Assembly (NCBI GenBank): GCA_003524085.1 | Contig: DOEC01000029.1 | Location: forward strand, 1 to 64,000 | Length of the DNA stretch: 64,000 bases | DNA from: Bacillota bacterium | GTDB lineage: Bacteria > Bacillota_I > Bacilli_A > RF39 > UBA660 | Direction: 5' to 3' | In this document: one piece after another, positions 7,455 through 17,161 of the stretch | Layout: every line of letters starts with the position of its first letter | How positions within the stretch are numbered: the stretch's first letter is position 1 | Program-made: the position numbers and the translations under genes | Notes under the pieces: generated by a model | What the model saw: the letters and a program-made list of their open reading frames with translations, nothing else | The model's database searches: none | Told to the model about the DNA's origin: nothing

Positions 7455-7488
7455 AAAAACCAGCCTTTCTAATTAATATTGGCTGGTT
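7455..7488 (-). terminator. Terminator of the prfA-prmC operon
   Basis: Minus strand stem AACCAGCC / GGCTGGTT (7481-7488 and 7458-7465) followed by T5. It separates prmC from spoIIR, so spoIIR needs its own promoter or readthrough. Confidence 0.8.
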
Positions 7489-7498
7489 AGTTAATATT

Positions 7499-8221
7499 TT
7501 ATACATTTGTTATAAATAAATATCTTGTTTTTCCTGCTAAATCTTTCATAAATTTATAATTAATGTTTTTTTCAAAGTATGTTTTTATTAAATTTGTTAT
7601 GTCAGGCTCTGATTTTTCGTTTATTTCTAATGCAATTAGATATTTATTATTTAAGTGACTTTTTATATTTTTAAATATTTCTTCTATGTGGTCTATACCT
7701 TTTGTGCCACTATAAAGGGCTAGGTGTGGTTCATATAAAACGTCTTTAGGTAGTGTTTCGTTAGTCATTACATATGGTGGGTTACTAATTATTACATCAA
7801 ACTTTCCTGGTATGTTTTTGAATAGGTCACTTTCTATTATGTTTACATCTAGATTTAGTTCGTTTTTGTTCTTGTTTGCGACCATTAATGCATCTTTTGA
7901 GATATCAGATAATGTTACTTCTGATGATGGTAAGAGACTTTTCAAAGTTAAACCAATAGCGCCTGAACCTGTACATAAGTCTAGTATCTTTGGGTTAGCA
8001 AGGTTCAATTTCTTGATTTCTTTTAAAGTAAGCTCTATTAAGTATTCTGTTTCGTATCTTGGAATTAGAGTAAACTCATTAACATTTATTTTTAATCCAT
8101 AGAAGTCTACATATCCAATTATGTATTGTACTGGATAGTCTTTTTCTACTAGACTCATAGTAAGTTTGTTCCATTTATTTAACTTTATTAGTTCTTTTTT
8201 ATCAAGTTCATTAATTTTCAT
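7499..8221 (-). CDS. prmC: Release factor glutamine methyltransferase
   Basis: A 240-residue SAM-dependent methyltransferase that modifies the glutamine of the GGQ motif in RF1 and RF2. The SAM loop reads ILDLCTGSGAIGLTL, and the catalytic NPPY appears in IISNPPYVMTNE. The N-terminal helical domain that contacts release factors is present. Its start overlaps the end of prfA by 11 bases, the classical prfA-prmC arrangement, so the enzyme is made with its substrate. Confidence 0.94.
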   Translation of the reverse strand: MKINELDKKELIKLNKWNKLTMSLVEKDYPVQYIIGYVDFYGLKINVNEFTLIPRYETEYLIELTLKEIKKLNLANPKILDLCTGSGAIGLTLKSLLPSSEVTLSDISKDALMVANKNKNELNLDVNIIESDLFKNIPGKFDVIISNPPYVMTNETLPKDVLYEPHLALYSGTKGIDHIEEIFKNIKSHLNNKYLIALEINEKSEPDITNLIKTYFEKNINYKFMKDLAGKTRYLFITNV

Positions 8222-9275
8222 CAGTTATTCCCATTTTTAATTTTTGGTCTGCAGTTATAAGAGCATCTATAACTTCGTCTAGATTACCTTCCATTACTTT
8301 GTCTAGGTGCATTATTGTGAAGTTTATTCTATGGTCAGTAAGTCTATTTTGTGGATAGTTATATGTTCTTATTTTTTCAGAACGATCTCCTGTACCAATT
8401 TTTGCTTTTCTAGTTTCACCAAGTTCAGCTTCTTGTTCTTGTTGTTTTAAATCGTATAGTCTTGATTTTAAGATAGTTAAAGCTCTTTCTTTGTTTTTGA
8501 TTTGACTTCTTTCAACTTGGCAATATACCATTAGACCTGTTGGAATATGTGTTACTCTTACAGCTGAATCGGTTGTATTTACGCATTGTCCACCGGCACC
8601 TGAAGCACGGCATATATCTATTTTTAAGTCTTTATCAAGTAACTCTACTTCTATATCTTCTTGTTCAGGCATTACTAAAACTGTGGCAGTTGATGTGTGC
8701 ACTCTTCCTTGGGTTTCTGTTGCTGGTACTCTTTGTACACGGTGTGAACCACTTTCAAATTTTAATTTTGAGTACACGCTGTCGCCTGATAAGATAAACT
8801 CAATTCCCGCGTATCCTCCAGCTTCACCTGGAACTTCGTTTGTTACTTCTAGTTTCCATCCCATTTTTTCTGCATATTTTGAGTACATTCTAAATAAGTC
8901 TCCTGCAAAAATATTAGCTTCGTCTCCACCTGCGGCTCCACGAATTTCCATTATGACGTTTTTGTCATCATTAGGGTCTTTTGGAAGTAATAAAATCTTT
9001 ATTTTTTCTTCTAATTCTTCTTTTTGTTTTGTTAACTCTCCTATTTCTTCATGCGCAAATTCTGCCATTTCTGGGTCGTGAGTCATTTCATGAGCAGCTT
9101 CTAAGTCTCTTAGTATTTGAGTGTAACTTTTGTATGCCATAACACTTTCTTCTAGTGAAGTTTTTTCTTTATTTAATTCTTTCATTTTTTTGAAATCATT
9201 ATATACTTCTGGTTTTGTTAATTCTTCTGTTAAGAAGTTATATCTTTCATTTATTATACTTAGTCTTTCTAACAT
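8211..9275 (-). CDS. prfA: Peptide chain release factor 1
   Basis: A 354-residue RF1 that terminates at UAA and UAG. It has the PxT-type recognition tripeptide (RVPATETQGRVHTS) and the GGQ loop (SGAGGQCVNTTDSAVR) near residue 230. Length and domain order match typical RF1. A short spacer separates it from rpoE upstream on the same strand, and prmC overlaps its end. The ribosome site AAAGGAA precedes ATG. Confidence 0.96.
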   Translation of the reverse strand: MLERLSIINERYNFLTEELTKPEVYNDFKKMKELNKEKTSLEESVMAYKSYTQILRDLEAAHEMTHDPEMAEFAHEEIGELTKQKEELEEKIKILLLPKDPNDDKNVIMEIRGAAGGDEANIFAGDLFRMYSKYAEKMGWKLEVTNEVPGEAGGYAGIEFILSGDSVYSKLKFESGSHRVQRVPATETQGRVHTSTATVLVMPEQEDIEVELLDKDLKIDICRASGAGGQCVNTTDSAVRVTHIPTGLMVYCQVERSQIKNKERALTILKSRLYDLKQQEQEAELGETRKAKIGTGDRSEKIRTYNYPQNRLTDHRINFTIMHLDKVMEGNLDEVIDALITADQKLKMGITDEN

Positions 9276-9321
9276 TTTTAATCATTCCTTTCTTTTGTTA
9301 GTATTTAGTATCTAACATAAG

Positions 9322-9756
9322 CTAAAGCTCTGATTCATCGTCATCTATTACAACTAAGTCTTTGTATTCGTCATCACTTGTATCGTCGTCTATGTCTTTT
9401 GTTTCGTCAATATACATATCTTCTTCTGCTGGGTCCATTTCTAATTCTTCATTTTCTAATTCTTCTTCGTCTTCTTCATCCATTAAATCACTTAGTTCAA
9501 TTTTTGCAGTGTGATTTTCTCTTAAATCCCAGTATCCACCTTCTAGTTGAATAAATCTTTTTTCTGTAGATAGTAAACTAAAGAAGTCTCCAATATATTT
9601 ATCAGCTTCTGTTTCATTTAAGTGTAGTTGATTACATACTTCGTTAAATAAATCTAAAAGTTTCATTTTACTTCCTTTTTCTTTTAGAATTACATATGCA
9701 ATGTCGTCATATGACATAGTTTCAATATCACTTTCATTAACACTTTTTAATTTCAT
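9322..9756 (-). CDS. rpoE: DNA-directed RNA polymerase delta subunit
   Basis: A 144-residue Gram-positive delta factor. Residues 1-85 form the HARE-HTH domain (MSYDDIAYVILKEKGSKMKLLDLFNEVC ... GYWDLRE), and residues 90-144 are a disordered, strongly acidic tail rich in Glu and Asp. Delta speeds polymerase recycling and raises promoter sensitivity to the initiating NTP. Found only in Bacillota, it supports the taxonomic placement. It heads the leftward series ending in prfA-prmC. Confidence 0.93.
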   Translation of the reverse strand: MKLKSVNESDIETMSYDDIAYVILKEKGSKMKLLDLFNEVCNQLHLNETEADKYIGDFFSLLSTEKRFIQLEGGYWDLRENHTAKIELSDLMDEEDEEELENEELEMDPAEEDMYIDETKDIDDDTSDDEYKDLVVIDDDESEL

Positions 9757-9780
9757 ACTAAACTCTCCTTTTCCACTAAA

Positions 9781-9808
9781 ATTATACTGATATTTTATAA
9801 TAAATCAA
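9781..9808 (-). promoter_or_regulatory. rpoE promoter
   Basis: Minus strand TTGATT (9803-9808), 16-base spacer, TATAAT (9781-9786), about 25 bases before the rpoE start. Confidence 0.6.
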
Positions 9809-9915
9809 GTACTTTTGTTAATCTTTTTTATTATATTCACATTTTTTTATAAATACAACCAATTTTTACTTATAATTTTTCTAGATTTACTAATAATAAT
9901 TTTAGGAGACGGGTT

Positions 9916-11850
9916 ATGAAAAAATGTAGGTATTATATGTATTTGATGTGGAAAGTTTTGGTCTATTTAATTATCTTTGCTTTTATGGTACTCATTGGTT
10001 TTTATGTTTACGCTTATATTACACCTAAGATGGATATTAATAAGTCTAATAGAATAGTTATGTTAGATAGTGAAGATGAAGTTTTTTATCAAAGTACGCA
10101 TACTAATTCATGGGTTAGTTTAAGTGAGATAAGTGAGTATGCTAAATATGGTATAGTTGATACTGAAGACAAGAATTTTTATTCTCATAATGGTTTTGAT
10201 TATATGAGAATTTTGAAGGCACTTTATAAAGATATTAAGAGTAAGAGTTTAGAAGAAGGCGCTAGTACTATAAGTCAGCAATATATTAAGAATTTGTTTT
10301 TGTCTTTTGATAAAACTTGGGAGAGAAAGTTAGAGGAAGCATATCTCACCTTTGAGTTAGAAGTTCATTATACTAAGGATCAGATTTTGGAAGGATATAT
10401 GAATACTATAAATTATGGAGCAGGAAATTACGGAATTGAAGAGGCTAGTCAGTATTATTTTAATAAGAGTGCTAAAGACTTAAGTCTAGCTGAAGCGTCT
10501 ATTATTGTGGGTATTCCTAAAAATCCAACTTATTACAATCCAATATATTACTATGATAACGCCAAAGATAGGCAGTGGATTGTTTTAAATAGTATGGTTA
10601 AAAATAAGCATATTACTGAAGAAGAGATGGAGAATGCTTTTAATAAAGAACTTACTTTTTATGGGAAAAAGAGTAGTAATTTTATTCTTAGTTCCATGTA
10701 TTATAAAGATGCAGTTATGAGTGAGTTAAATAATATAGACGAGATACCAAAGAGTTTGATTGAGACTGGTGGGTTAAAAGTTTATACTTATTTAGATAGT
10801 AAAGCTCAGGATAGCTTAGAAAAAATTGTTAGTGAAGAAATGAGTGAGTCAAATAGTTTACAAGTGGCAAGTATGATTAAAAATCCTAAGAATGGAGCAG
10901 TTGTTGCGATTATTGGTGGTACTAATTATAATGAAAGTCAGTTTAATAGAGTTACTCAGGCTAAAAGACAAGTGGGGTCTACATTTAAGCCTATTTTATA
11001 TTATGCTGGACTTGAGAATGGAATGACTAGTACATCTACTTTTGTAAGTGAAGCAACTACTTTTAGGTTAGATAGTGATAATACTTATAGTCCACATAAT
11101 TATGCAAGTAAATATGCTAATAAGGCTATTACTATGGCTGAAGCACTCGCTTTGTCTGATAATATTTATGCTGTTAAAACGCATTTGTTTTTAGGGACTG
11201 AAGCTTTAAGAAGTTCTGCGAAGATAATGGGTATTAAGGAAAAACTACCTAATAATGTTAGTTTAGCTCTTGGGACTAGTGAACTTACAATGTTAGACTT
11301 TAGTAATGCTTTTGGAACTCTTGCAAATTATGGAGTTAAAAATGATACTACTTTGATTAGGAAAGTGACTGATTTAGATGGTAATGTTTTATATGAAAGA
11401 GATTATATAGAAGAGCAAGTACTTGATAAGAGAAATGTTTATATTTTAAATGAGATGTTAAAGGGGACTTATAGTTATAATTATATTGATTATACAAGTC
11501 CAACTTTGATGAGTGTTAGCGGCCTTTTAACAAGAAAGTATGCGGCTAAGAGTGGTACAACTGATACTGATTATTGGGTGGTTGGGTATAATCCTGATGC
11601 ATTAGTAATGGTGTGGATAGGTTATGATAATAATAAGGATATATCTGATGTCAGTAGTAAAATTCCTAAGAGAATATGGGCTAGGGGGATAGAGAGTTAT
11701 TTAGAAGGAAAAGAAACAAATTGGTATGATATTCCTAGGGGAGTTACTGGAAGTATCGTTAATCCGATAAATGGAAGTACTACTGATTTATCTGTTAAAG
11801 ATTTGTTATATTTTGTTAAGGGGACTGAACCAAATTATGTAAGAAACTAA
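9916..11850 (+). CDS. Class A penicillin-binding protein (glycosyltransferase/transpeptidase)
   Basis: A 644-residue bifunctional peptidoglycan synthase. A membrane anchor (about residues 12-34) is followed by a GT51 domain with EDKNFYSHNGFD and GASTISQQYIKNLF. A transpeptidase domain follows with GSTFKP (SxxK), SDN near residue 415 and AAKSGTT (KSG). It polymerises lipid II and crosslinks stem peptides outside the membrane. The protein is short for PBP1a/PBP1 because it lacks a long C-terminal extension. It is divergent from rpoE and stands alone, ending at a strong bidirectional terminator shared with noc. Confidence 0.94.
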   Translation: MKKCRYYMYLMWKVLVYLIIFAFMVLIGFYVYAYITPKMDINKSNRIVMLDSEDEVFYQSTHTNSWVSLSEISEYAKYGIVDTEDKNFYSHNGFDYMRILKALYKDIKSKSLEEGASTISQQYIKNLFLSFDKTWERKLEEAYLTFELEVHYTKDQILEGYMNTINYGAGNYGIEEASQYYFNKSAKDLSLAEASIIVGIPKNPTYYNPIYYYDNAKDRQWIVLNSMVKNKHITEEEMENAFNKELTFYGKKSSNFILSSMYYKDAVMSELNNIDEIPKSLIETGGLKVYTYLDSKAQDSLEKIVSEEMSESNSLQVASMIKNPKNGAVVAIIGGTNYNESQFNRVTQAKRQVGSTFKPILYYAGLENGMTSTSTFVSEATTFRLDSDNTYSPHNYASKYANKAITMAEALALSDNIYAVKTHLFLGTEALRSSAKIMGIKEKLPNNVSLALGTSELTMLDFSNAFGTLANYGVKNDTTLIRKVTDLDGNVLYERDYIEEQVLDKRNVYILNEMLKGTYSYNYIDYTSPTLMSVSGLLTRKYAAKSGTTDTDYWVVGYNPDALVMVWIGYDNNKDISDVSSKIPKRIWARGIESYLEGKETNWYDIPRGVTGSIVNPINGSTTDLSVKDLLYFVKGTEPNYVRN

Positions 11851-11883
11851 AAAAAGATTAGAGTAAAATTTTCTAATCTTTTT
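11851..11883. terminator. Bidirectional terminator between the PBP gene and noc
   Basis: AAAAAGATTAGA / TCTAATCTTTTT (11851-11862 and 11872-11883) with A/T runs on both sides. The stem includes the noc stop codon. Confidence 0.85.
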
Positions 11884-13030
11884 GAATTTTTATTATTATT
11901 TGATACATATCTTCAAAGTCAAATTCTTCTGTATCTACTTTAAAGCCCATGTTTTCTATTTTTCTTGCTTCTTCTCTTGCTGAATTTATTGCTTTACTTA
12001 AGCTTTTTAATTCAGAAGAAGTTTCTTCATGTGGTAAAGGCATTTCTTTGCTTTGTCTATATTCTTCTATAATACTATTTTCCTCTGTGTCTTTAATTGG
12101 TGATACAGCTGGATTTTCAAATGTTTGGTTTGTTATATCAAAGTCCATTATTTCAGGTTCTGTTTCTATTTCTTGGAATGGGTTTATCATTTTTTCTGTA
12201 CTTTCTTTTATTGGTGGTTCTTTTTTAACAGATGAAACTTCTTCTTTTAAAGTTGGCTCTTTAAATGAAGTTTCTTCACTTGATTGAGGTTTTAGTAAAG
12301 CATCTATGTCTTTAGGTACGTATGGATTAATTATGTCTTTACTTGCTTCTTTTTCTTTGTTTATATCTACATATTGGTGATTTTCTACTTCTGTTACTGG
12401 TGCTTTCATTTGGTCTTTTGTAGTTTTTCCAAGTAGTTTATTTATTTCTTCATCTGTTTGTCTTACTGTTAATCTTTCATTTATTATTCTATTTAGCATA
12501 CTTATTTGTAAGTTATTATCTTGAATGTTAAGTAAGCTTCTTGCGTGTCTTTCAGATATTTTGTTATGTAGAAGTGCTTCTTTAACTGGAATAGATAAAT
12601 TTAGTAGACGTAGCTTATTTGCTATTGTTGATTGAGCTACTCCCATACGAGTTGCTAATTGTTCTTGAGTAAGATAACCCATATCTAATATTTTTTTGTA
12701 GCTTTGTGCTTCTTCTATTGCTGTTAAATCTTTTCTTTGTAAGTTTTCTACTACTGCAACTTCTGCACTTTTTTGGTCATCTATGTTCATTATTACCGCT
12801 GGTACTTGAGTTAAGCCTGCTAAAACACTGGCTTTATATCTTCTTTCTCCAGCAATTATCTCGTATTTATCTCCAATTCTTCTTAAAACTAATGGTTGAA
12901 TTATACCATGCAATTTTATTGAATCAGCTAGGTCATTTAACTCTTTTTCGTCAAATGCTAGTCTTGGTTGAAATCTATTTGGAATTATTTCATCTATTCT
13001 TACATTAACTATTTCATTTTCGTGGTTCAT
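11873..13030 (-). CDS. noc: Nucleoid occlusion protein Noc (ParB/Spo0J family), with long linker
   Basis: 385 residues. Residues 1-205 match the ParB/Noc CTPase and DNA-binding core: GERRYKAS (CTP site), ENLQRKDLTAIEEA, HTH VAQSTIANKLRLLNL, SERHARSLL. The last 25 residues (NMGFKVDTEEFDFEDMYQ...) match the C-terminal end of B. subtilis Noc, and the position next to rsmG is that of noc. Two features differ. The N-terminal amphipathic helix that binds membrane in B. subtilis Noc is missing (an in-frame stop lies just upstream), and an acidic, Pro/Glu-rich linker of about 130 residues is inserted. No parA/soj gene is adjacent. It likely binds the palindromes at 17109 and 35895. Confidence 0.85.
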   Translation of the reverse strand: MNHENEIVNVRIDEIIPNRFQPRLAFDEKELNDLADSIKLHGIIQPLVLRRIGDKYEIIAGERRYKASVLAGLTQVPAVIMNIDDQKSAEVAVVENLQRKDLTAIEEAQSYKKILDMGYLTQEQLATRMGVAQSTIANKLRLLNLSIPVKEALLHNKISERHARSLLNIQDNNLQISMLNRIINERLTVRQTDEEINKLLGKTTKDQMKAPVTEVENHQYVDINKEKEASKDIINPYVPKDIDALLKPQSSEETSFKEPTLKEEVSSVKKEPPIKESTEKMINPFQEIETEPEIMDFDITNQTFENPAVSPIKDTEENSIIEEYRQSKEMPLPHEETSSELKSLSKAINSAREEARKIENMGFKVDTEEFDFEDMYQIIIKIQKD

Positions 13031-13124
13031 ACTATCAGCCCCTTATCTTTTATTCTATTACTATTTTACTTTATTTTTACTTTTTTTTCAAGGGTTTTAT
13101 ATTAAAAAGGACAAGTTTTTGTAC

Positions 13125-13832
13125 TTATCCTTTTAAATCTTTTAAAATTTTGTTATAATTTCTTGGATATATGTCTGGTGTTTTGTGTTGTTTTTTTATT
13201 TTTAGAATTGTTCTACTTGAAGATTCTATTGGTAAAGTATAATTTATTACTTCTTCTAGTTTTAAGTTTAAGTTATTTAGCGTTTTATTACTATTTTCTA
13301 GTTCTTCGGTGATGTGTGATTTTAAAGGTAGAAAGTAACCATTTACTTTTAAAGCTGGTGTTTCAAGTTCAGCTAATACTTGCAAGTGAGCAACTGCACG
13401 GGAAGTTACTATATCAAATTTTTCTCTTGTTTTTTGTGTATAGTCTTCAGCACGGGCGTTTATTATTTTTATATTTTTTAAATTTAACGTGTCTTTTACT
13501 ATTTTTAGAAATCCACATTTTTTTGCGTTTGATTCAAGTAGTGTTACTTCAATATTGGGGTTTACTATTGCAATAGGTATTCCAGGAAACCCTGCACCAG
13601 TGCCGACATCTAGTAATGTTAAATTATCAAATAGTTTTTTAACTTTGAAAAGACATAATGAGTCATAGAAGTGTTTTAGGTAAATCTCTTTATCTTCAGT
13701 AATACTAGTTAGGTTAAATTTTTTATTGTATTCCTTTAGTAAGTTAGAATAAACTTGAAATTTTCTAAGATTCTCTTCTGATATGTCTATATTTAATTCT
13801 TTTAAATATTTAATAAATTCATTTACATTCAT
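13125..13832 (-). CDS. rsmG: 16S rRNA (guanine(527)-N7)-methyltransferase
   Basis: A 235-residue SAM-dependent enzyme that methylates G527 of 16S rRNA. The SAM loop LLDVGTGAGFPGIPIAIVNP and the segment VTSRAVAHLQVLAEL are diagnostic for RsmG/GidB. Its start overlaps the end of mnmG by 14 bases, showing translational coupling in the noc-rsmG-mnmG-mnmE cluster. Confidence 0.94.
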   Translation of the reverse strand: MNVNEFIKYLKELNIDISEENLRKFQVYSNLLKEYNKKFNLTSITEDKEIYLKHFYDSLCLFKVKKLFDNLTLLDVGTGAGFPGIPIAIVNPNIEVTLLESNAKKCGFLKIVKDTLNLKNIKIINARAEDYTQKTREKFDIVTSRAVAHLQVLAELETPALKVNGYFLPLKSHITEELENSNKTLNNLNLKLEEVINYTLPIESSSRTILKIKKQHKTPDIYPRNYNKILKDLKG

Positions 13833-15684
13833 TTGGATACTCCTTTTTTAGGTAAACCAATAGCATCGTTATGTCTGAAGGATTAACTCCACTTATACGG
13901 GAAGCTTGTCCGATTGTTAAAGGACGAACTGTTTGTAGCTTTTGTCTTGCTTCTGTTGCAATATTTCTTACTTTAGAGTAGTCTATGTCTTCAGGAATTT
14001 TTTTCTTTTCTAAATTTAACATTTTTTCTACTTCTACATTTGTTTTTTCTATGTAACCTTTATATTTAGTGTTTATTTCTACTTGTTCACTTGCTTTTTC
14101 GTCATATGTTTCGTCTAGCAAGTATTCTATGTCTTTAATGTTAAGTTCAGGTCTTTTTAGTAGGTCTAAAGCTACTGTTTTCCCTGGTATTAAAGTAGAA
14201 TTTTTTTCTTTTAAATATGTATTAGTTTTGTCAGTTGCTTCTACTTTTGTTTCTTGTAAGTGTGTTTTAAGTTCTTCTATTTTTTGTATTTTATTTTTAA
14301 ATATAGTATATTTTTCATCATTTATTAAACCAACACGTCTACCTATTTCAGTCAGTCTTATATCAGCATTGTCATGTCTTAAAAGAAGACGAAACTCTGC
14401 ACGGCTTGTAAGTAGTCTATATGGTTCAGTTATTCCTTTGTTTATTAAATCATCTATTAATACACCTATATATGCTTCGTTTCTTTTTAAGATTAGAGGT
14501 TCTTTATTTTCAAGTGCAAGTGAAGCGTTTATTCCGGCGATCAATCCTTGAGCTGCTGCTTCTTCGTAACCGCTTGTTCCATTTATTTGGCCTGCTGTAT
14601 AAAGTCCTTTTATAATTTTGCTTTCAAGTGACATATTAAGTTGGGTACTTTCTATTGCATCATATTCTATAGCATAGCCATATTTCGTTATTTTAGCATT
14701 GTGTAGTCCTTCCATTGAGTGAATTAGCTTTTCTTGTAATTCTTCAGGCATTGTAGTTGAAAAACCACCTACATATATTTCATCGCCGTTTAGTCTTTCA
14801 GGCTCTAAGAAGATTTGGTGTCTTTCTTTGTCACTAAATTTAACAACTTTGTCTTCAATTGATGGACAGTATCTTGGGCCAATTCCTACGATTAAGCCAC
14901 TATATAGGGCACATTTGTCTAAGTTATCTAGTATTATTTTGTGTGTAGTTAAGTTAGTGTAGGTTAGATAACATGGAATTTGGTCTTCAACTTTATAAGT
15001 GGGAGCATAGAAATTACTAAATGTTAGTAGTTCGTCGTCTCCGTTTTCTATAGAACACTCAGCGTAGTTAATAGTTGACTTTAACACTCTTGGTGGTGTT
15101 CCAGTTTTTAGTCTTCTTACTTTTATTCCGTTTTTTTGTAAGCTTTCACTTAGATATAAAGATGGTTTTTCTCCGTGTGGACCACCTTTGTGTTTATTGT
15201 GTCCTCTTAATATATCAGCATTTAGGTATGTTCCTGTCGTAATTATTAGTTTTTTTGTGTAAATTCTTTCGTTGTCTTCTGTAATTATTCCTTTAATTTC
15301 ATTATTCTCTGTAATTATTTCTTTTACTAATGCTTCTTTTATTGTTAAATTAGGCGTGCTACTTAAAGTTTTTAGCATATTTTCAGGATATGTTGTTTTG
15401 TCTGCTTGACATCTTAAGCTTCTTACACCTGGGCCTTTCTTACTATTAAGCATTTTAATTTGTAAATGTGAAATATCCGCATTTCTTCCCATTTCGCCAC
15501 CTAAAGCGTCTATTTCTCTTACGACTATACCTTTTGCTGAGCCACCTATTGATGGATTACATGGCATATCTGCAATATTTTTAATATTACCTGTTATTAG
15601 TAAAGTTTTGTGTCCAATTCTAGCACAGGCTAAAGAGGCTTCACATCCAGCATGACCGCCTCCAATAACTATTACTTCATACAT
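13819..15684 (-). CDS. mnmG: tRNA uridine-5-carboxymethylaminomethyl modification enzyme MnmG
   Basis: A 621-residue FAD protein that, with MnmE, installs cmnm5U at the wobble position of several tRNAs. The FAD-binding motif VIGGGHAGCEAS starts at residue 6, and the signatures GGSAKGIVVREIDALGGEMG, LKTGTPPR and GTSGYEEAAAQG are intact. The C-terminal helical domain for MnmE and tRNA is full length. AGGAGG precedes ATG. mnmE ends only 12 bases upstream. Confidence 0.96.
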   Translation of the reverse strand: MYEVIVIGGGHAGCEASLACARIGHKTLLITGNIKNIADMPCNPSIGGSAKGIVVREIDALGGEMGRNADISHLQIKMLNSKKGPGVRSLRCQADKTTYPENMLKTLSSTPNLTIKEALVKEIITENNEIKGIITEDNERIYTKKLIITTGTYLNADILRGHNKHKGGPHGEKPSLYLSESLQKNGIKVRRLKTGTPPRVLKSTINYAECSIENGDDELLTFSNFYAPTYKVEDQIPCYLTYTNLTTHKIILDNLDKCALYSGLIVGIGPRYCPSIEDKVVKFSDKERHQIFLEPERLNGDEIYVGGFSTTMPEELQEKLIHSMEGLHNAKITKYGYAIEYDAIESTQLNMSLESKIIKGLYTAGQINGTSGYEEAAAQGLIAGINASLALENKEPLILKRNEAYIGVLIDDLINKGITEPYRLLTSRAEFRLLLRHDNADIRLTEIGRRVGLINDEKYTIFKNKIQKIEELKTHLQETKVEATDKTNTYLKEKNSTLIPGKTVALDLLKRPELNIKDIEYLLDETYDEKASEQVEINTKYKGYIEKTNVEVEKMLNLEKKKIPEDIDYSKVRNIATEARQKLQTVRPLTIGQASRISGVNPSDITMLLVYLKKEYPNECK

Positions 15685-15696
15685 TTTGTTTTCCTC

Positions 15697-17052
15697 CTAT
15701 TTTCCTAGACAGAACTTGCTAAATATTTCATCTAGTAATTCGTCTTTGTATGCATCACCAGTTATTTCTCCTAGTTTTTCCCATAAGTTTTGTAAATCTA
15801 TTTGTATTAAGTCTACCGGGGTATTTTGTTCGTTTTGATATTTTATTTCTAAACAAAGTTTTAGTGCTTCTTTAATCAAACTTATTTGTCTTGCATTTGA
15901 TAGGTAAGTGAAGTCTCCTGTTTCTATCTCATTTAAACTAAATAGTTCTTTAATCATATTAAGAAGTTCGTCTTTTCCTATGTCTTCTTTCACTGAGGTT
16001 TTTATTACATTATAACTTGTGAATTTGTTTAAATCTATTTTTGTAGGTAAGTCTGTTTTGTTTAAAATGATTATTGATTTTTTGGCTTTTATACTGGACA
16101 ATATAGCTTCATCTTCTAATGTGAATGGTCTACTGATGTCAAATAAGGCTATTATTAAGTCACTTTTATTTATTATATCTTTACTTTTTTCCACACCAAG
16201 TTTTTCAACAACGTTATTTGTTTCTCTTATTCCTGCAGTGTCAATTAAGTTTAGTGTAACACCATTTATTGTTATGTTTCCTTCAACTATGTCTCTTGTT
16301 GTTCCTTCTATATCTGTTACTATAGCTTTGTCTTCGTTTATTAGTAAGTTTAATAAGCTACTTTTGCCAACATTTGGTTTTCCTACAATCCCAACGTTTA
16401 TTCCGTTATTTAAAAGCGTTCCTTTTTCACTTTCTTTAACAAGTTTTTCTAAGTCAGATTGTATTTCGTTTATATTCGTTTTTAATAGTTCATTTGTGTA
16501 TATAATTGCGTCTTCATATTCTGGGTAATCTATGTTTACTTCAATATTTGCAATTATATTTAGTATTTTGTTTCTTAGTGTTTTTATTTTTTTGGATAGT
16601 TCTCCGCTTAAACCTTTTAAGCTCATTTTTCTTGCTTCTTCTGTTTTTGCATTTATCAAGTCACTTATTGCTTCTGCTTCTATTAGATCTTTCTTTCCAT
16701 TTAGAAATGCGCGTTTTAAAAACTCTCCAGGTTCTGCAAGTCTCGCACCGTTTGACAAAACTAATTCTAGAACTTTGTTTGTAACTGATATTCCACCATG
16801 TGTGTTTATTTCTACAATATCTTCTCCGGTTTGGCTATTAGGAGAAGTGAATAAAGAAACTAGTACTTCATCTATTAATTCATTGTCTTCTTTGATAAAG
16901 CCATAGTTGATTGTGTTAGGTTCTAGCTTAGACAAGTCTTTTGTAAATATTTTGGAAACTATACTAATACTTTCAGGCCCACTTATTTTGATTATATTTA
17001 CTGCACTTCTTCCCATACTTGTGGCAATTGCGGCAATTGTATCATTTTCCAT
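15697..17052 (-). CDS. mnmE: tRNA modification GTPase MnmE
   Basis: 451 residues from the ATG at 17050-17052, chosen because AAGGAAGTG lies properly upstream. An ORF start 42 bases earlier is unsupported. The N-terminal folate-binding domain begins DTIAAIATSMGRSAVNIIKISGP. The G domain has GKPNVGKSSLLNLL, a DTAG in LIDTAGIRET and NKTD. The protein ends FSKFCLGK, the CxGK motif needed for modification. It works with MnmG on wobble uridines. Confidence 0.95.
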   Translation of the reverse strand: MENDTIAAIATSMGRSAVNIIKISGPESISIVSKIFTKDLSKLEPNTINYGFIKEDNELIDEVLVSLFTSPNSQTGEDIVEINTHGGISVTNKVLELVLSNGARLAEPGEFLKRAFLNGKKDLIEAEAISDLINAKTEEARKMSLKGLSGELSKKIKTLRNKILNIIANIEVNIDYPEYEDAIIYTNELLKTNINEIQSDLEKLVKESEKGTLLNNGINVGIVGKPNVGKSSLLNLLINEDKAIVTDIEGTTRDIVEGNITINGVTLNLIDTAGIRETNNVVEKLGVEKSKDIINKSDLIIALFDISRPFTLEDEAILSSIKAKKSIIILNKTDLPTKIDLNKFTSYNVIKTSVKEDIGKDELLNMIKELFSLNEIETGDFTYLSNARQISLIKEALKLCLEIKYQNEQNTPVDLIQIDLQNLWEKLGEITGDAYKDELLDEIFSKFCLGK

Positions 17053-17108
17053 AAAAACACTTCCTTTCGTGTGTAGATTATACCACTTTATCAAGAATAT
17101 GTAAATTG

Positions 17109-17128
17109 TTTATTTCCCGGGAAATAAA
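17109..17128. promoter_or_regulatory. Noc-binding site
   Basis: A perfect 20-bp palindrome, TTTATTTCCCGGGAAATAAA, in the 109-bp gap between mnmE and jag. It contains ATTTCCCGGGAAAT, the published B. subtilis Noc-binding consensus. The GC core is striking in this AT-rich background. Confidence 0.85.
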
Positions 17129-17161
17129 TTTTCGTGTTTTTAATATAAAAAAACAAAGATT

